Part shown: one piece after another, positions 20,441 through 29,156 of the stretch
Position numbering within the stretch: the stretch's first letter is position 1
Layout of the letters: the number at the start of each line of letters is the position of its first letter
NCBI RefSeq assembly: GCF_016862315.1
Contig: NZ_BOMS01000053.1
Coordinates: 124,001 to 188,000 of the forward strand
Source of the DNA: Actinoplanes palleronii
GTDB lineage: Bacteria; Actinomycetota; Actinomycetes; Mycobacteriales; Micromonosporaceae
DNA length: 64,000 bases
Reading direction: 5' to 3'
The notes under the pieces: generated by a model
The model's database searches: none
Seen by the model: only the letters and a program-made list of their open reading frames with translations
What the model was told of the DNA's origin: nothing
Position numbers and translations under genes: made by a program

Positions 20441-20704
20441 GTGGGAACTGTCGCCAACCCCGAGGGCATCACCAACCCGCCGATCGACGAGCTGCTGGAC
20501 AAGACCTCGTCGAAGTACTCGCTGGTGATCTTCGCGGCCAAGCGCGCCCGCCAGGTCAACGCCTACTACAGCCAGCTCGGCGAGGGTCTGCTGGAATACG
20601 TCGGCCCGCTGGTCGAGACCACCCCGCAGGAGAAGCCGCTCTCCATCGCGATGCGGGAGATCAACGCCGGCCTGCTGACCGCAGAGCCGACCGACCACCC
20701 CTGA
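20441..20704 (+). CDS. rpoZ: RNA polymerase omega subunit
   Basis: Assembly subunit of RNA polymerase that chaperones beta-prime. The 87-aa protein shows the omega core PPIDELLDKTSSKYSLVIFAAKRARQVNAYY (split here as a continuous helix pair) and ends KPLSIAMREINAGLLTAEP. GTG start at 20441, with AAGGAA upstream. An intrinsic-type hairpin follows 12 bp after the stop, ending the mihF-gmk-rpoZ unit. Confidence 0.94.
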   Translation: MGTVANPEGITNPPIDELLDKTSSKYSLVIFAAKRARQVNAYYSQLGEGLLEYVGPLVETTPQEKPLSIAMREINAGLLTAEPTDHP

Positions 20705-20716
20705 TCCACATCATGC

Positions 20717-20749
20717 GATCCCGCGTCCCAGCATCATGGGCGCGGGATC
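20717..20749 (+). terminator. hairpin terminator after rpoZ
   Basis: GATCCCGCG and CCCA pair with TGGG and CGCGGGATC around a 6-nt loop, with one unpaired T. The 3' side has only a weak T-rich stretch (ACTTGTTTCT). It lies between rpoZ and coaBC. Confidence 0.65.
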
Positions 20750-20775
20750 GACTTGTTTCTACGAGGTGAGGCGCG

Positions 20776-22023
20776 GTGACCGAGGTCGTCCTGGGGGTGT
20801 GCGGCGGGATCGCCGCGTACAAGGCCTGTGAGCTGCTGCGGCTGTTCACCGAGTCGGGCCACGGGGTGCGGGTGGTGCCGACCGCCTCGGCGCTGCAGTT
20901 CGTCGGCGCGCCGACCTGGGCCGCGCTCTCCGGCCGCCCGGTCACCACCGAGGTCTGGGATGACGTCCACGAGGTGCCGCACGTGCGCATCGGCCGGGCC
21001 GCCGAGCTGGTCGTGGTCGCGCCGGCCACCGCCGACATCCTGGCCAAGGCCGCGCACGGCATCGCCGACGACCTGCTCACCAACACCCTGCTGACCGCGA
21101 CGTGCCCGGTGGTCTACGCGCCGGCGATGCACACCGAGATGTGGGAGAACGCCGCGACCAGGGCGAACGTGGCGACGCTGCGGTCCCGGGGCGGGATCGT
21201 CATCGAGCCGGCCGTCGGCCGCCTCACCGGCAAGGACACCGGCAAGGGCCGTCTTCCGGATCCTGCGGAGATTTTTTCGTACGCGGTGCGCGTGCTGCGC
21301 GCCGCCGCCCAGGACCTGGCCGGCCGGCACGTGGTGGTGACCGCGGGCGGTACCCGCGAACCGCTCGACCCGGTCCGGTTCCTCGGCAACCGCTCGTCCG
21401 GCAAGCAGGGTTACGCCCTGGCCCGCGCGGCCCTGGCCCGCGGCGCGAAAGTGACGTTGATCGCGGCGAACGTGGCGCTGCCCGACCCGGCCGGTGCCGA
21501 TCTGATCCGGGTGGGCACCACCGAGGAACTGCGTAAGGCGACCGTCGACGCGGCCGCCTCGGCCGACGTGGTCGTGATGGCGGCCGCCCCCGCCGACTTC
21601 CGCCCGGCCACCGTCGCCGAGCAGAAGATCAAGAAGACCGACGACGGCCTGCCCGCCCCGATCGTCCTGGTCACCAACCCGGACATCGCCGCCGAGCTGG
21701 GCGCCGCCAAGCGGCCCGGCCAGGTGCTCGTGGCGTTCGCCGCCGAGACGCACGACGCCCTCGAACACGCCCGGGCGAAATTGCGCAAAAAACGGGCGGA
21801 CCTGATCGTCGTTAACGAGGTGGGCGTCGACCGCGTCTTCGGCCAGGACCGGAACACCGTGACTGTGCTGGGCGCGGACGGTTCCACCGACGAACTCGAG
21901 GAACTCTCTAAAGACGATGTGGCGGATAGGATTTTCGACCACGTCGTGGTCCGCCTGGATGCCCAGGTAGGCCACGTCGGCCACCCTGATTACACTTCCG
22001 CGAAACCTGTATTCGACAACTGA
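20776..22023 (+). CDS. coaBC: bifunctional phosphopantothenoylcysteine decarboxylase / phosphopantothenate-cysteine ligase
   Basis: Catalyses two successive steps of coenzyme A synthesis. The 415-aa fusion has an N-terminal FMN-dependent CoaC domain (LGVCGGIAAYKACELLR, APAMHTEMWENAATRAN) and a C-terminal CTP-dependent CoaB domain (VTAGGTREPLDPVRFLGN, the AAAPADFRP motif, IKKTDDG). GTG start at 20776; the upstream GAGGTGAGG gives the ribosome-binding site. It is 8 bp from metK. In other actinobacteria the same order rpoZ-coaBC-metK is found. Confidence 0.95.
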   Translation: MTEVVLGVCGGIAAYKACELLRLFTESGHGVRVVPTASALQFVGAPTWAALSGRPVTTEVWDDVHEVPHVRIGRAAELVVVAPATADILAKAAHGIADDLLTNTLLTATCPVVYAPAMHTEMWENAATRANVATLRSRGGIVIEPAVGRLTGKDTGKGRLPDPAEIFSYAVRVLRAAAQDLAGRHVVVTAGGTREPLDPVRFLGNRSSGKQGYALARAALARGAKVTLIAANVALPDPAGADLIRVGTTEELRKATVDAAASADVVVMAAAPADFRPATVAEQKIKKTDDGLPAPIVLVTNPDIAAELGAAKRPGQVLVAFAAETHDALEHARAKLRKKRADLIVVNEVGVDRVFGQDRNTVTVLGADGSTDELEELSKDDVADRIFDHVVVRLDAQVGHVGHPDYTSAKPVFDN

Positions 22024-22031
22024 GGAGCACC

Positions 22032-23222
22032 GTGGCACGCCGTCTGTTCACTTCCGAGTCGGTCACGGAAGGCCACCCGGACAAGATCGCTGACCAGATC
22101 AGCGACGGGATTCTCGACGCCCTGCTCGCACAGGACCCGCGCAGCCGTGTCGCGGTCGAGACCCTGATCACCACCGGCCAGGTGCACGTGGCGGGCGAGG
22201 TCACCACCCAGGCCTACGCCGACATCCCCAGCATCGTGCGCGACACCATCCTGCGGATCGGCTACGACTCGTCGAAGAAGGGCTTCGACGGTGCGTCCTG
22301 CGGCGTGAGCGTGTCGATCGGGTCGCAGTCCCCGGACATCGCCCAGGGCGTGGACAGCGCGATCGAGCTGCGCGAGGGTGACTCCGAGCACGTCCTCGAC
22401 CAGCAGGGCGCCGGCGACCAAGGCATGATGTTCGGCTTCGCCTGCTCGGAGACGCCTGAGCTGATGCCGCTGCCGATCGCGCTGGCGCACCGGCTGGCGC
22501 GCCGGTTGTCCGCGGTGCGCAAGGACGGAACGATTCCGTACCTGCGTCCGGACGGCAAGACCCAGGTGACCATCGAGTACGACGGTCTGCGCCCGGTCCG
22601 GCTGGACACCGTGGTGGTGTCGACCCAGCACGCCGCGGACATCTCCCTGGAGTCGCTGCTGACCCCGGACATCCGGGACCACGTGATCGCGCCGGAGCTC
22701 GAGGGCCTGGGTATCGACACGAAGGACTACCGGCTGCTGGTGAACCCGACCGGTCGGTTCGAGATCGGTGGCCCGATGGGTGACGCGGGTCTGACCGGCC
22801 GCAAGATCATCGTGGACACGTACGGCGGGTATGCCCGGCACGGTGGTGGGGCGTTCTCCGGCAAGGACCCGTCGAAGGTGGACCGGTCCGCGGCGTACGC
22901 GATGCGCTGGGTGGCCAAGAACGTGGTCGCGGCGGGTCTGGCCGAGCGGTGCGAGACCCAGGTCGCGTACGCGATCGGCAAGGCGCACCCGGTGTCGCTG
23001 TTCGTGGAGACGTTCGGCACCGAGAACGTGCCGGTCGAGCGGATCGAGAAGGCCATCCGGGAGGTCTTCGACCTGCGTCCGGCCGCGATCATCCGGGACC
23101 TGGACCTGCTGCGGCCGATCTACCAGCAGACCGCGGCGTACGGCCACTTCGGCCGCGAGCTGCCGGACCTGCGCTGGGAGAGCACCGACCGCGCGCAGGA
23201 CCTGAAGAACGCCGCTTCCTGA
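22032..23222 (+). CDS. metK: S-adenosylmethionine synthetase
   Basis: Makes SAM from methionine and ATP. The 396-aa protein has SVTEGHPDKIADQISDGILD at the N-terminus, the GAGDQGMMFG hexapeptide region, and GGGAFSGKDPSKVDRS in the phosphate-binding segment. GTG start 8 bp after coaBC with GAGGAG upstream. No SAM riboswitch is possible in that gap. A hairpin lies 18 bp after the stop. Confidence 0.97.
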   Translation: MARRLFTSESVTEGHPDKIADQISDGILDALLAQDPRSRVAVETLITTGQVHVAGEVTTQAYADIPSIVRDTILRIGYDSSKKGFDGASCGVSVSIGSQSPDIAQGVDSAIELREGDSEHVLDQQGAGDQGMMFGFACSETPELMPLPIALAHRLARRLSAVRKDGTIPYLRPDGKTQVTIEYDGLRPVRLDTVVVSTQHAADISLESLLTPDIRDHVIAPELEGLGIDTKDYRLLVNPTGRFEIGGPMGDAGLTGRKIIVDTYGGYARHGGGAFSGKDPSKVDRSAAYAMRWVAKNVVAAGLAERCETQVAYAIGKAHPVSLFVETFGTENVPVERIEKAIREVFDLRPAAIIRDLDLLRPIYQQTAAYGHFGRELPDLRWESTDRAQDLKNAAS

Positions 23223-23239
23223 GGGTTTTCGCTTTTCGG

Positions 23240-23273
23240 ACGGCCGGCACCCCACCCGGGGTCGCCGGCCGTT
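23240..23273 (+). terminator. hairpin terminator after metK
   Basis: ACGGCCGGC pairs exactly with GCCGGCCGT around an inner CCCC/GGGG pairing, followed by TTTCG. The strong stem with a short T run fits a high-GC intrinsic terminator. Confidence 0.75.
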
Positions 23274-23427
23274 TCGCGTCGCTCGGGGCGGTGCTTGCTG
23301 CGGCGCCGGCTCCGTCGTACCCCATCGGGGTTTGCCGAAAGCGGCCGGGGATCGATCGATCGTGGTGATCCGGTGGTGGATCTTTTGCGTGATTGTTCGC
23401 ATGGGAGTCTTCGGAGGTTCGGGCGGC

Positions 23428-23433
23428 TACTCT
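23428..23433 (+). promoter_or_regulatory. candidate -10 element of a leaderless transcript
   Basis: TACTCT ends 6 nt before ATG 23440 and there is no Shine-Dalgarno at normal spacing (GGAGG at 23413 is 22 nt away). This supports ATG 23440 as the true start of the histidine phosphatase. Confidence 0.45.
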
Positions 23434-23439
23434 GTCGCG

Positions 23440-24003
23440 ATGACGGCTGTCCAAGGTGAACGGCTGTTCCTGGTCCGGCACGCGATGCCCGCGGTCGATC
23501 CCGGAGTGCCCGCCGAGCAGTGGCAACTCGCGCAGGAGAGCCGGGTCGCGGCCCGGCTGATCCGGCTGCACGTGAAGCATCCGGCGTATTACGTGGCCAG
23601 CACCGAGCCGAAGGCCGCGCAGACCATGCAGGAGATCGCCGGGGCGCAGCGGGTGGTGACCGACGACGACCTGACCGAGGTGCACCGGCCGCACGTCTGG
23701 CTCACCGACGCGGACTATCGCGGCGCGGCGCTGGCCTACGCGGGTGGCGAGTGCCCGGACGGCTGGGAGTCCCGCGAGCGGGTGGTCGAGCGTTTCGACG
23801 CGGCGGTGGTCCGGCACGCGGCGGCGGCCAGCGAGCGCGGGCAGACGCTGGTCATCGGTACGCACGGGCTGGCACCGACGGTGTGGATGGCGAGCCGGTA
23901 CCGGCTGGACCCGGACCCGGCGCGGTTCTGGGCGGGGCTGCGCTTCCCGGACATCGTCGAGATCGACCTGGGCACCGAGACGGTCAGCTGCCTGGCCCAC
24001 TGA
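23440..24003 (+). CDS. histidine phosphatase family protein
   Basis: Phosphoglycerate-mutase-like phosphatase of unknown substrate. The 187-aa protein has the catalytic LFLVRHAMP (RH motif) near the N-terminus and a second catalytic histidine in IGTHGLAPTVWM, but lacks the full RHG signature, reading RHA. An upstream in-frame extension to 23332 exists but the leaderless start at 23440 is better placed. It stands alone between metK and priA. A metabolic housekeeping role is a guess. Confidence 0.8.
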   Translation: MTAVQGERLFLVRHAMPAVDPGVPAEQWQLAQESRVAARLIRLHVKHPAYYVASTEPKAAQTMQEIAGAQRVVTDDDLTEVHRPHVWLTDADYRGAALAYAGGECPDGWESRERVVERFDAAVVRHAAAASERGQTLVIGTHGLAPTVWMASRYRLDPDPARFWAGLRFPDIVEIDLGTETVSCLAH

Positions 24004-24072
24004 GTCGTCTTGTCCACAGCCTTGGCGTGACGGTGCGGGTCTTGTCGGTGGGTGCGGGCAGAATGTTCGACG

Positions 24073-26088
24073 ATGGCGACCAAGGGTGTGCGAGCGGAAC
24101 GGGAACCGGCGGAGCGTCTGCCGGTGGCCCGGGTGTGTGTCGACGTCCCGTTGCCGCACCTGGATCGTCCGTTCGACTATCTGGTCGCCGGCGCCGACGA
24201 CGTGGCCGCGCAGCCCGGGGTGCGGGTCAAGGTGCGGTTCGCCGGTCAGCTGGTCGGCGGGTTCCTGCTGGAGCGGGCCGAGGCCTCCGAGCACCAGGGC
24301 AAGCTGGCCTACCTGGAGAAGGTGGTCTCCCCGGAGCGGGTGCTCGATCCGGAGGTCGCCCGGCTGGCCCGGGCGGTCGCCGATCGTTATGCGGGCAGCC
24401 TCAACGACGTGCTGCGCCTGGCGATCCCGCCACGCCACGCCCGGGTGGAGTCCCCGCCCGCCAAGGCGAAAGGTGACGCACCGGCCGAGCCCGCCGAGCC
24501 CGCCGAGCCCGCTGTCCAGCGGGCGTTCCAGGCGCCCGTGCCCGGCGGCTGGGATTCCTATCCGACCGGCCCGGCATATCTGAAAGCGCTCGAAGCCGGC
24601 CGTCCCGCCCGCGCCGTCTGGTCGGCGCTGCCGGGGGAGGACTGGTCGCTGCGCATCGCCGAGGCGGCCGCGGCCACCGTGACCGGCGGCCGCGGCGTGG
24701 TCATCGTCGTCGCCGACGCGCGCGACCTGGACCGGGTCGACCGGTCGCTCGGCGCGGTGCTCGGCCCGGGCCGGCACGTCGCGCTGAACGCGGCGCTGGG
24801 CCCGGCCGAGCGCTACCGGCGGTTCCTGGCCGCGAGCCGGCACCAGGTCCCGGTGGTCGTCGGCACCCGGGCCGCGATGTGGGCGCCGGCCGCCGACCTG
24901 GGCCTGGTGGTGATCTGGGACGACGGCGACGACCTGCACGCCGAGCCCCGGTCGCCCTATCCGCACGCGCGCGACGTGCTGCTCACCCGCGCCCAACTGG
25001 CCGACTGCGCGGCGCTGGTCGGCGGTTTCGCCCGGACCGGGGAGGGTCAGCTCCTGCTGGAGACCGGGTGGGCCAAGGAGATCGTCGCGGAGCGCGGTCT
25101 GCTGCGGCGGCGCCAGCCGGCGATCTCGCCGACCGGGGACGACCCGCAGCTGGCCCGGGACGCCGGCGCGGTGGTCGCCCGGCTGCCCAGCCTGGCCTGG
25201 CAGACCGCCAAGCAGGCGCTGCAGGCCGGCCTGCCGGTGCTGGTCCAGGTGCCGCGGCGGGGCTATCTGCCGTCGGTGGCCTGCGCCGAGTGCCGCACCC
25301 CGGCGCGCTGCCCGGAGTGCTCCGGGCCGCTGGCGCTGCAGAACGCCCGCGATGTGCCGGTCTGCCTGTGGTGCGGGCGGTCGTTCCCGGCCTACCAGTG
25401 CCCGGCCTGCGGCGAGCGCCGGCTGCGCGCGTCGGTGATCGGCGCGAAGCGCACGGCCGAGGAGCTGGGCCGGGCGTTCCCGGGTGTGCCGGTGCGCACG
25501 TCCGGGCGAGACGAGATCTTGGACACGGTTCCGGGGGAGGCGGCCATCGTGGTGGCCACCCCGGGTGCCGAGCCGGTGGCCGAGGGCGGCTTCGGCGCGG
25601 TGCTGCTGCTGGACACCTGGGCGCTGCTCAGCCGGGCCGACCTGCGCGCCGCCGAGGAGACCATGCGGCGCTGGCTGAACGCGTCCGCGCTGGCCCGGCC
25701 GGGTTCCGAGGGTGGCCGGGTGATCGTGGTCGCGGACGGTTCGCTGGCGCCGGTGCAGGCCCTGCTGCGCTGGGATCCCGGCTGGTTCGCCGCCCGTGAG
25801 CTGGCCGAACGCCGCGAGCTCGGCTTCCCGCCGGCGGCCCGGATGGCCAGTGTCACCGGTCCGGCGCCGGCCGTCGCCGACCTGCTGACCATCGCCGACC
25901 TGCCGGACGGCACCGAGCAGCTGGGCCCGGTCCCGGCCGGCGAGGAGCAGGAACGGATGCTGTTGCGGGTGTCCCGTTCCCGGGCCGCCGAGCTGGCGCA
26001 CGCCCTGCACGTGGCGGCCGGCGTGCGCAGCGCGCGTAAAGCGGCGGTCGCGGTGCGCATCCAGGTGGACCCGGCCGAGCTCTTCTAG
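24073..26088 (+). CDS. priA: primosomal protein N' (PriA), helicase motifs degenerate
   Basis: Replication restart factor homologue. The protein (671 aa) keeps the N-terminal DNA-binding domain (VARVCVDVPLPHLDRPFDYL) and the zinc-binding cysteine pairs CAEC, CPEC, CLWC and CPAC (25285-25415). The expected Walker A GSGKT is replaced by ALPGEDWSLR and the DEAH box by VVIWDDGDDL, so ATP-driven unwinding is unlikely. Actinobacterial PriA proteins are known to lack these residues. ATG 24073 is chosen because it lies 8 nt after CAGAAT, a -10-like hexamer, with no Shine-Dalgarno. Confidence 0.88.
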   Translation: MATKGVRAEREPAERLPVARVCVDVPLPHLDRPFDYLVAGADDVAAQPGVRVKVRFAGQLVGGFLLERAEASEHQGKLAYLEKVVSPERVLDPEVARLARAVADRYAGSLNDVLRLAIPPRHARVESPPAKAKGDAPAEPAEPAEPAVQRAFQAPVPGGWDSYPTGPAYLKALEAGRPARAVWSALPGEDWSLRIAEAAAATVTGGRGVVIVVADARDLDRVDRSLGAVLGPGRHVALNAALGPAERYRRFLAASRHQVPVVVGTRAAMWAPAADLGLVVIWDDGDDLHAEPRSPYPHARDVLLTRAQLADCAALVGGFARTGEGQLLLETGWAKEIVAERGLLRRRQPAISPTGDDPQLARDAGAVVARLPSLAWQTAKQALQAGLPVLVQVPRRGYLPSVACAECRTPARCPECSGPLALQNARDVPVCLWCGRSFPAYQCPACGERRLRASVIGAKRTAEELGRAFPGVPVRTSGRDEILDTVPGEAAIVVATPGAEPVAEGGFGAVLLLDTWALLSRADLRAAEETMRRWLNASALARPGSEGGRVIVVADGSLAPVQALLRWDPGWFAARELAERRELGFPPAARMASVTGPAPAVADLLTIADLPDGTEQLGPVPAGEEQERMLLRVSRSRAAELAHALHVAAGVRSARKAAVAVRIQVDPAELF

Positions 26089-26153
26089 GTCCGTAGACTG
26101 TTTCGCAGCCGTTTCCCTGACTGCAGCCGTTCCTGACTGAGGAGTTCCGCCGC

Positions 26154-26711
26154 GTGACCGTCCAGCCCATCCGTCTCTTCGGCGACCCGGTGTTGCGCAC
26201 CGAGGCCGACCTAGTGGTCGACTTCGACAAAGAACTCCGCAAGCTGGTCAAGGACCTCACCGACACCATGCTCGACGAGGGCGGCGCCGGCCTGGCCGCC
26301 CCGCAGCTCGGTGTCGGCCTGCGCGTGTTCACCTTCGACGTCGACGAGGTGGTCGGGCACATCGTCAACCCGGTGCTGTCGTTCCCCGATGAGGAGGAGC
26401 AGGACGGCCCGGAGGGCTGCCTCTCCATCCCGGGCATCTACGTCGACACCAAGCGCCGGCAGAACGTGGTGGCGAACGGCTTCTCCGAGCACGGCGACCC
26501 GATCCAGCTGGTCGGCACCGGGCTGATGGCACGCTGCGTGCAGCACGAGACCGACCACCTGGACGGCGTGCTCTTCCTGGACCGGCTGGACACCACCTCA
26601 CGCAAGGATGCGATGAAGCAGATCCGCTCCGCCGAGTGGTACGACGTGGCAAAACCCCCCACCGTCAAGGAGAGCCCGCACGGCCGGGGCATCTTCGGCA
26701 TGGGCCGGTGA
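26154..26711 (+). CDS. def: peptide deformylase
   Basis: Metalloenzyme that removes the N-formyl group from nascent proteins. The 185-aa protein has all three motifs: GAGLAAPQLGV, EGCLSIPG with the metal cysteine, and QHETDHLDG with the two metal histidines. GTG start, with GAGGAG upstream. fmt follows 4 bp later, so formylation and deformylation are co-transcribed. Confidence 0.96.
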   Translation: MTVQPIRLFGDPVLRTEADLVVDFDKELRKLVKDLTDTMLDEGGAGLAAPQLGVGLRVFTFDVDEVVGHIVNPVLSFPDEEEQDGPEGCLSIPGIYVDTKRRQNVVANGFSEHGDPIQLVGTGLMARCVQHETDHLDGVLFLDRLDTTSRKDAMKQIRSAEWYDVAKPPTVKESPHGRGIFGMGR

Positions 26712-26715
26712 TCTG

Positions 26716-27642
26716 ATGCGCCTGGTCTTCGCCGGCACGCCCGAGGTGGCGCTGCCCAGCCTGGACGCGATCTCCGCGTCCGGACACGAACTGCTCGCCG
26801 TGGTGACCCGCCCGGACGCGCCGGCCGGTCGTGGCCGCCGCCTGGTCCGGTCGCCCGTCGGGGCCTGGGCCGACGAGCGCGGCATCGAGGTGCTCACCCC
26901 GGAGCGGCCGCGGGAGCCCGAGTTCCAGGAGCGCCTGCGCGAGCTCGCGCCCGACTGCGCGCCGGTGGTGGCGTACGGCGCGCTGGTCCCGCCGTCCGCG
27001 CTGGAGATCCCCCGCCACGGATGGGTGAACCTGCACTTCTCGCTGCTGCCCGCCTGGCGCGGCGCGGCGCCGGTGCAGCACGCCGTCCTGCACGGCGACG
27101 AGGTGACCGGTGCCAGCGTGTTCGAGCTGGAGGCCGGGCTGGACACCGGCCCGGTCTACGGCACCGTCACCGACCAGATCCGGTTCACCGACACCTCCGG
27201 CGATCTGCTGGAACGCCTCGCCACCGAGGGTGCCGGGCTGCTCGTCGCGGTGCTCGACGCGATCGAGTCGGGTCAGGCCGTGGCACGTCCGCAGCCGCAC
27301 GACGGGATCAGCCTGGCGCCGAAGCTCAGCGTCGACGACGCGCGGATCCGCTGGACCGACCCGTCGTTCGCGGTGGACCGGCGGATCCGGGCGTGCACCC
27401 CGGCGCCGGGCGCGTGGACGACGCTGCGCGAGGACCGGCTGAAGCTGGGACCGGTCCGGCCGATCGCGAACGGGCCGTACCTGGAGCCCGGCGAGCTGCG
27501 GGTGGAGCGCGCCCAGGTGCTGGTCGGTACCGCGACGACACCGGTGCAGTTGGGTGAGGTGCGAGCCGCCGGCAAGAAGCCGATGGCCGCGACTGATTGG
27601 GCGCGTGGATTGCGCCTCGAAGCAGGGGAGAAACTGGCGTGA
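26716..27642 (+). CDS. fmt: methionyl-tRNA formyltransferase
   Basis: Formylates initiator Met-tRNA with 10-formyl-THF. The 308-aa protein begins MRLVFAGTPEVALPSL and has the folate/catalytic block NLHFSLLPAWRGAAPVQHAV and the C-terminal OB-like tRNA domain. ATG 26716; GTGATCTG precedes it, and def ends 4 bp upstream. The stop overlaps the rsmB GTG. Confidence 0.96.
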   Translation: MRLVFAGTPEVALPSLDAISASGHELLAVVTRPDAPAGRGRRLVRSPVGAWADERGIEVLTPERPREPEFQERLRELAPDCAPVVAYGALVPPSALEIPRHGWVNLHFSLLPAWRGAAPVQHAVLHGDEVTGASVFELEAGLDTGPVYGTVTDQIRFTDTSGDLLERLATEGAGLLVAVLDAIESGQAVARPQPHDGISLAPKLSVDDARIRWTDPSFAVDRRIRACTPAPGAWTTLREDRLKLGPVRPIANGPYLEPGELRVERAQVLVGTATTPVQLGEVRAAGKKPMAATDWARGLRLEAGEKLA

Positions 27643-29108
27643 CGGAACATCGGGCTTCACGGCCGCACAGTGCCGGGCCTCGTCGGCCGTCCGGCCCGGG
27701 AAGTCCCCGCGACGACCGCAGTGGCCGGGCGCCGCGGGCCGGTCGCCCGCCGTCCGACCCGGCTAGGCAGGCGGCGTACGAGGCGATCGCCGCTGTGCAC
27801 CGCGACGACGCGTACGGAAACCTGGTCCTGTCCGACATCCTCAGCGGGATGGGTCTGCACGGGCGGGACGCGGCGTTCGCCACCGAGCTGACCTACGGCA
27901 CCCTGCGTGCCCTCGGCACCCTCGACCTGATCATCGCCGAGGCGGCCGGCCGTGAGGTGTCCCGGATCGACCCGCCGGCCCGGGACGCGCTGCGGCTCGG
28001 CGCCTACCAGCTGCTCTACACCCGGGTCCCGTCGCACGCCGCGGTCAACCAGACCGTCGACCTGGTGCGCTCGGTGGCGCCGGCCGCGTCCGGCTTCGCC
28101 AACGCGGTGATGCGCACGATCTCCGAGACGCCGGTCGAGGCCTGGCTCGAGAAGATCACCCCGAAGTACGAGGACGACCCGATCGCCAGCCTGTCGGTGC
28201 TGCACAACCACCCGCAGTGGATCGTCCGGTCGTTCGCCGAGGCGCTCGGCGGCGACCTGGAGGAGACCGCCCGGCTGCTGATCGAGGACAACCAGCCGCC
28301 GGCCGTGCATCTGTGCGCGCGTCCGGGGCGGGTCGACGCGGTCGACCTGGCCGACGAGGTGAACGGGGTGCCGGGGGCGTTCTCTCCGTACTCGGTCTAT
28401 CTCAGCGGTGGCGCGCCGCGCGAGATGGCCGCCATCCGGGAGGGCCGGGCCCACGTCCAGGACGAGGGTTCGCAGCTGGTCGCGGCGGCGCTGCTGGCCG
28501 CACCGGTCGAGGGCCGGGACACCCGCTGGCTGGACCTGTGCGCCGGCCCGGGTGGCAAGACCGGCCTGATCGGCGCGATCGCGGCCGGCCGGGGCGCCGA
28601 GGTGACCGCGGTCGAGGTGGCCGAGCACCGGGCCCGCCTGGTCGAGCAGGCCACCGAGGGGATGCCGGTGACGGTGTTCCCGATGGACGGCCGCTCGGTG
28701 GGCCGCGACCCGGACCTGCCCGAGGAGGCGTTCGACCGGGTGCTGGTGGACGCGCCGTGCACCGGGCTGGGCTCGCTGCGGCGCCGGCCCGAGTCGCGCT
28801 GGCGCCGGCAGCCGGCCGACCTGCCGCCGCTCACCAAGCTGCAGCGGGAGCTGCTGGTGGCGGCGCTGCGCGCGGTCCGTCCGGGCGGCGTGGTGGCGTA
28901 CGTGACGTGCTCCCCGCACATGGTGGAGACCCAGGTGACGGTGAGCGAGGGGGCCCGGCGCAGCGGCGTCGAGGTCGACTTCGTGGACGCCCGTCCGCTG
29001 CTGCCGCCGGGCATGCCGGGGCTGGGCCCGGGACCGACGGTGCAGCTGTGGCCGCACCGCCACGGCACCGACGCGATGTTCCTGGCCGTGCTGCGCCGCA
29101 CGAGCTGA
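27639..29108 (+). CDS. rsmB: 16S rRNA (cytosine-967-C5)-methyltransferase (RsmB/Sun)
   Basis: SAM-dependent m5C methyltransferase of 16S rRNA. The 489-aa protein has a basic low-complexity leader (about 45 aa rich in R, P, S), a NusB-like RNA-binding domain, and a Fmu domain with CAGPGGKTGLIGA (SAM), VDAPCTGLGSLRRRPE and YVTCSPHMVETQ carrying the two catalytic cysteines. GTG 27639 overlaps the fmt stop and has GGGGAG upstream; an earlier in-frame start would lie inside fmt. Confidence 0.93.
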   Translation: MTEHRASRPHSAGPRRPSGPGSPRDDRSGRAPRAGRPPSDPARQAAYEAIAAVHRDDAYGNLVLSDILSGMGLHGRDAAFATELTYGTLRALGTLDLIIAEAAGREVSRIDPPARDALRLGAYQLLYTRVPSHAAVNQTVDLVRSVAPAASGFANAVMRTISETPVEAWLEKITPKYEDDPIASLSVLHNHPQWIVRSFAEALGGDLEETARLLIEDNQPPAVHLCARPGRVDAVDLADEVNGVPGAFSPYSVYLSGGAPREMAAIREGRAHVQDEGSQLVAAALLAAPVEGRDTRWLDLCAGPGGKTGLIGAIAAGRGAEVTAVEVAEHRARLVEQATEGMPVTVFPMDGRSVGRDPDLPEEAFDRVLVDAPCTGLGSLRRRPESRWRRQPADLPPLTKLQRELLVAALRAVRPGGVVAYVTCSPHMVETQVTVSEGARRSGVEVDFVDARPLLPPGMPGLGPGPTVQLWPHRHGTDAMFLAVLRRTS

Positions 29109-29130
29109 GACCGGAAGACGAACTGACGAC

Positions 29131-29156
29131 GCGGCCGGGCTGATCAGCCCGGCCGC
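29131..29156. terminator. perfect 26-bp palindrome, bidirectional terminator candidate
   Basis: GCGGCCGGGCTGA is followed at once by its exact reverse complement, with no loop beyond the central bases. It sits between the convergent rsmB and acyltransferase genes and covers the acyltransferase stop codon (29144-29146). No T tract is present on either side, so termination would rest on the stem alone. Confidence 0.65.

Noticed and set aside
22024..22031. SAM riboswitch before metK
   Set aside because: Only 8 bp separate coaBC and metK.
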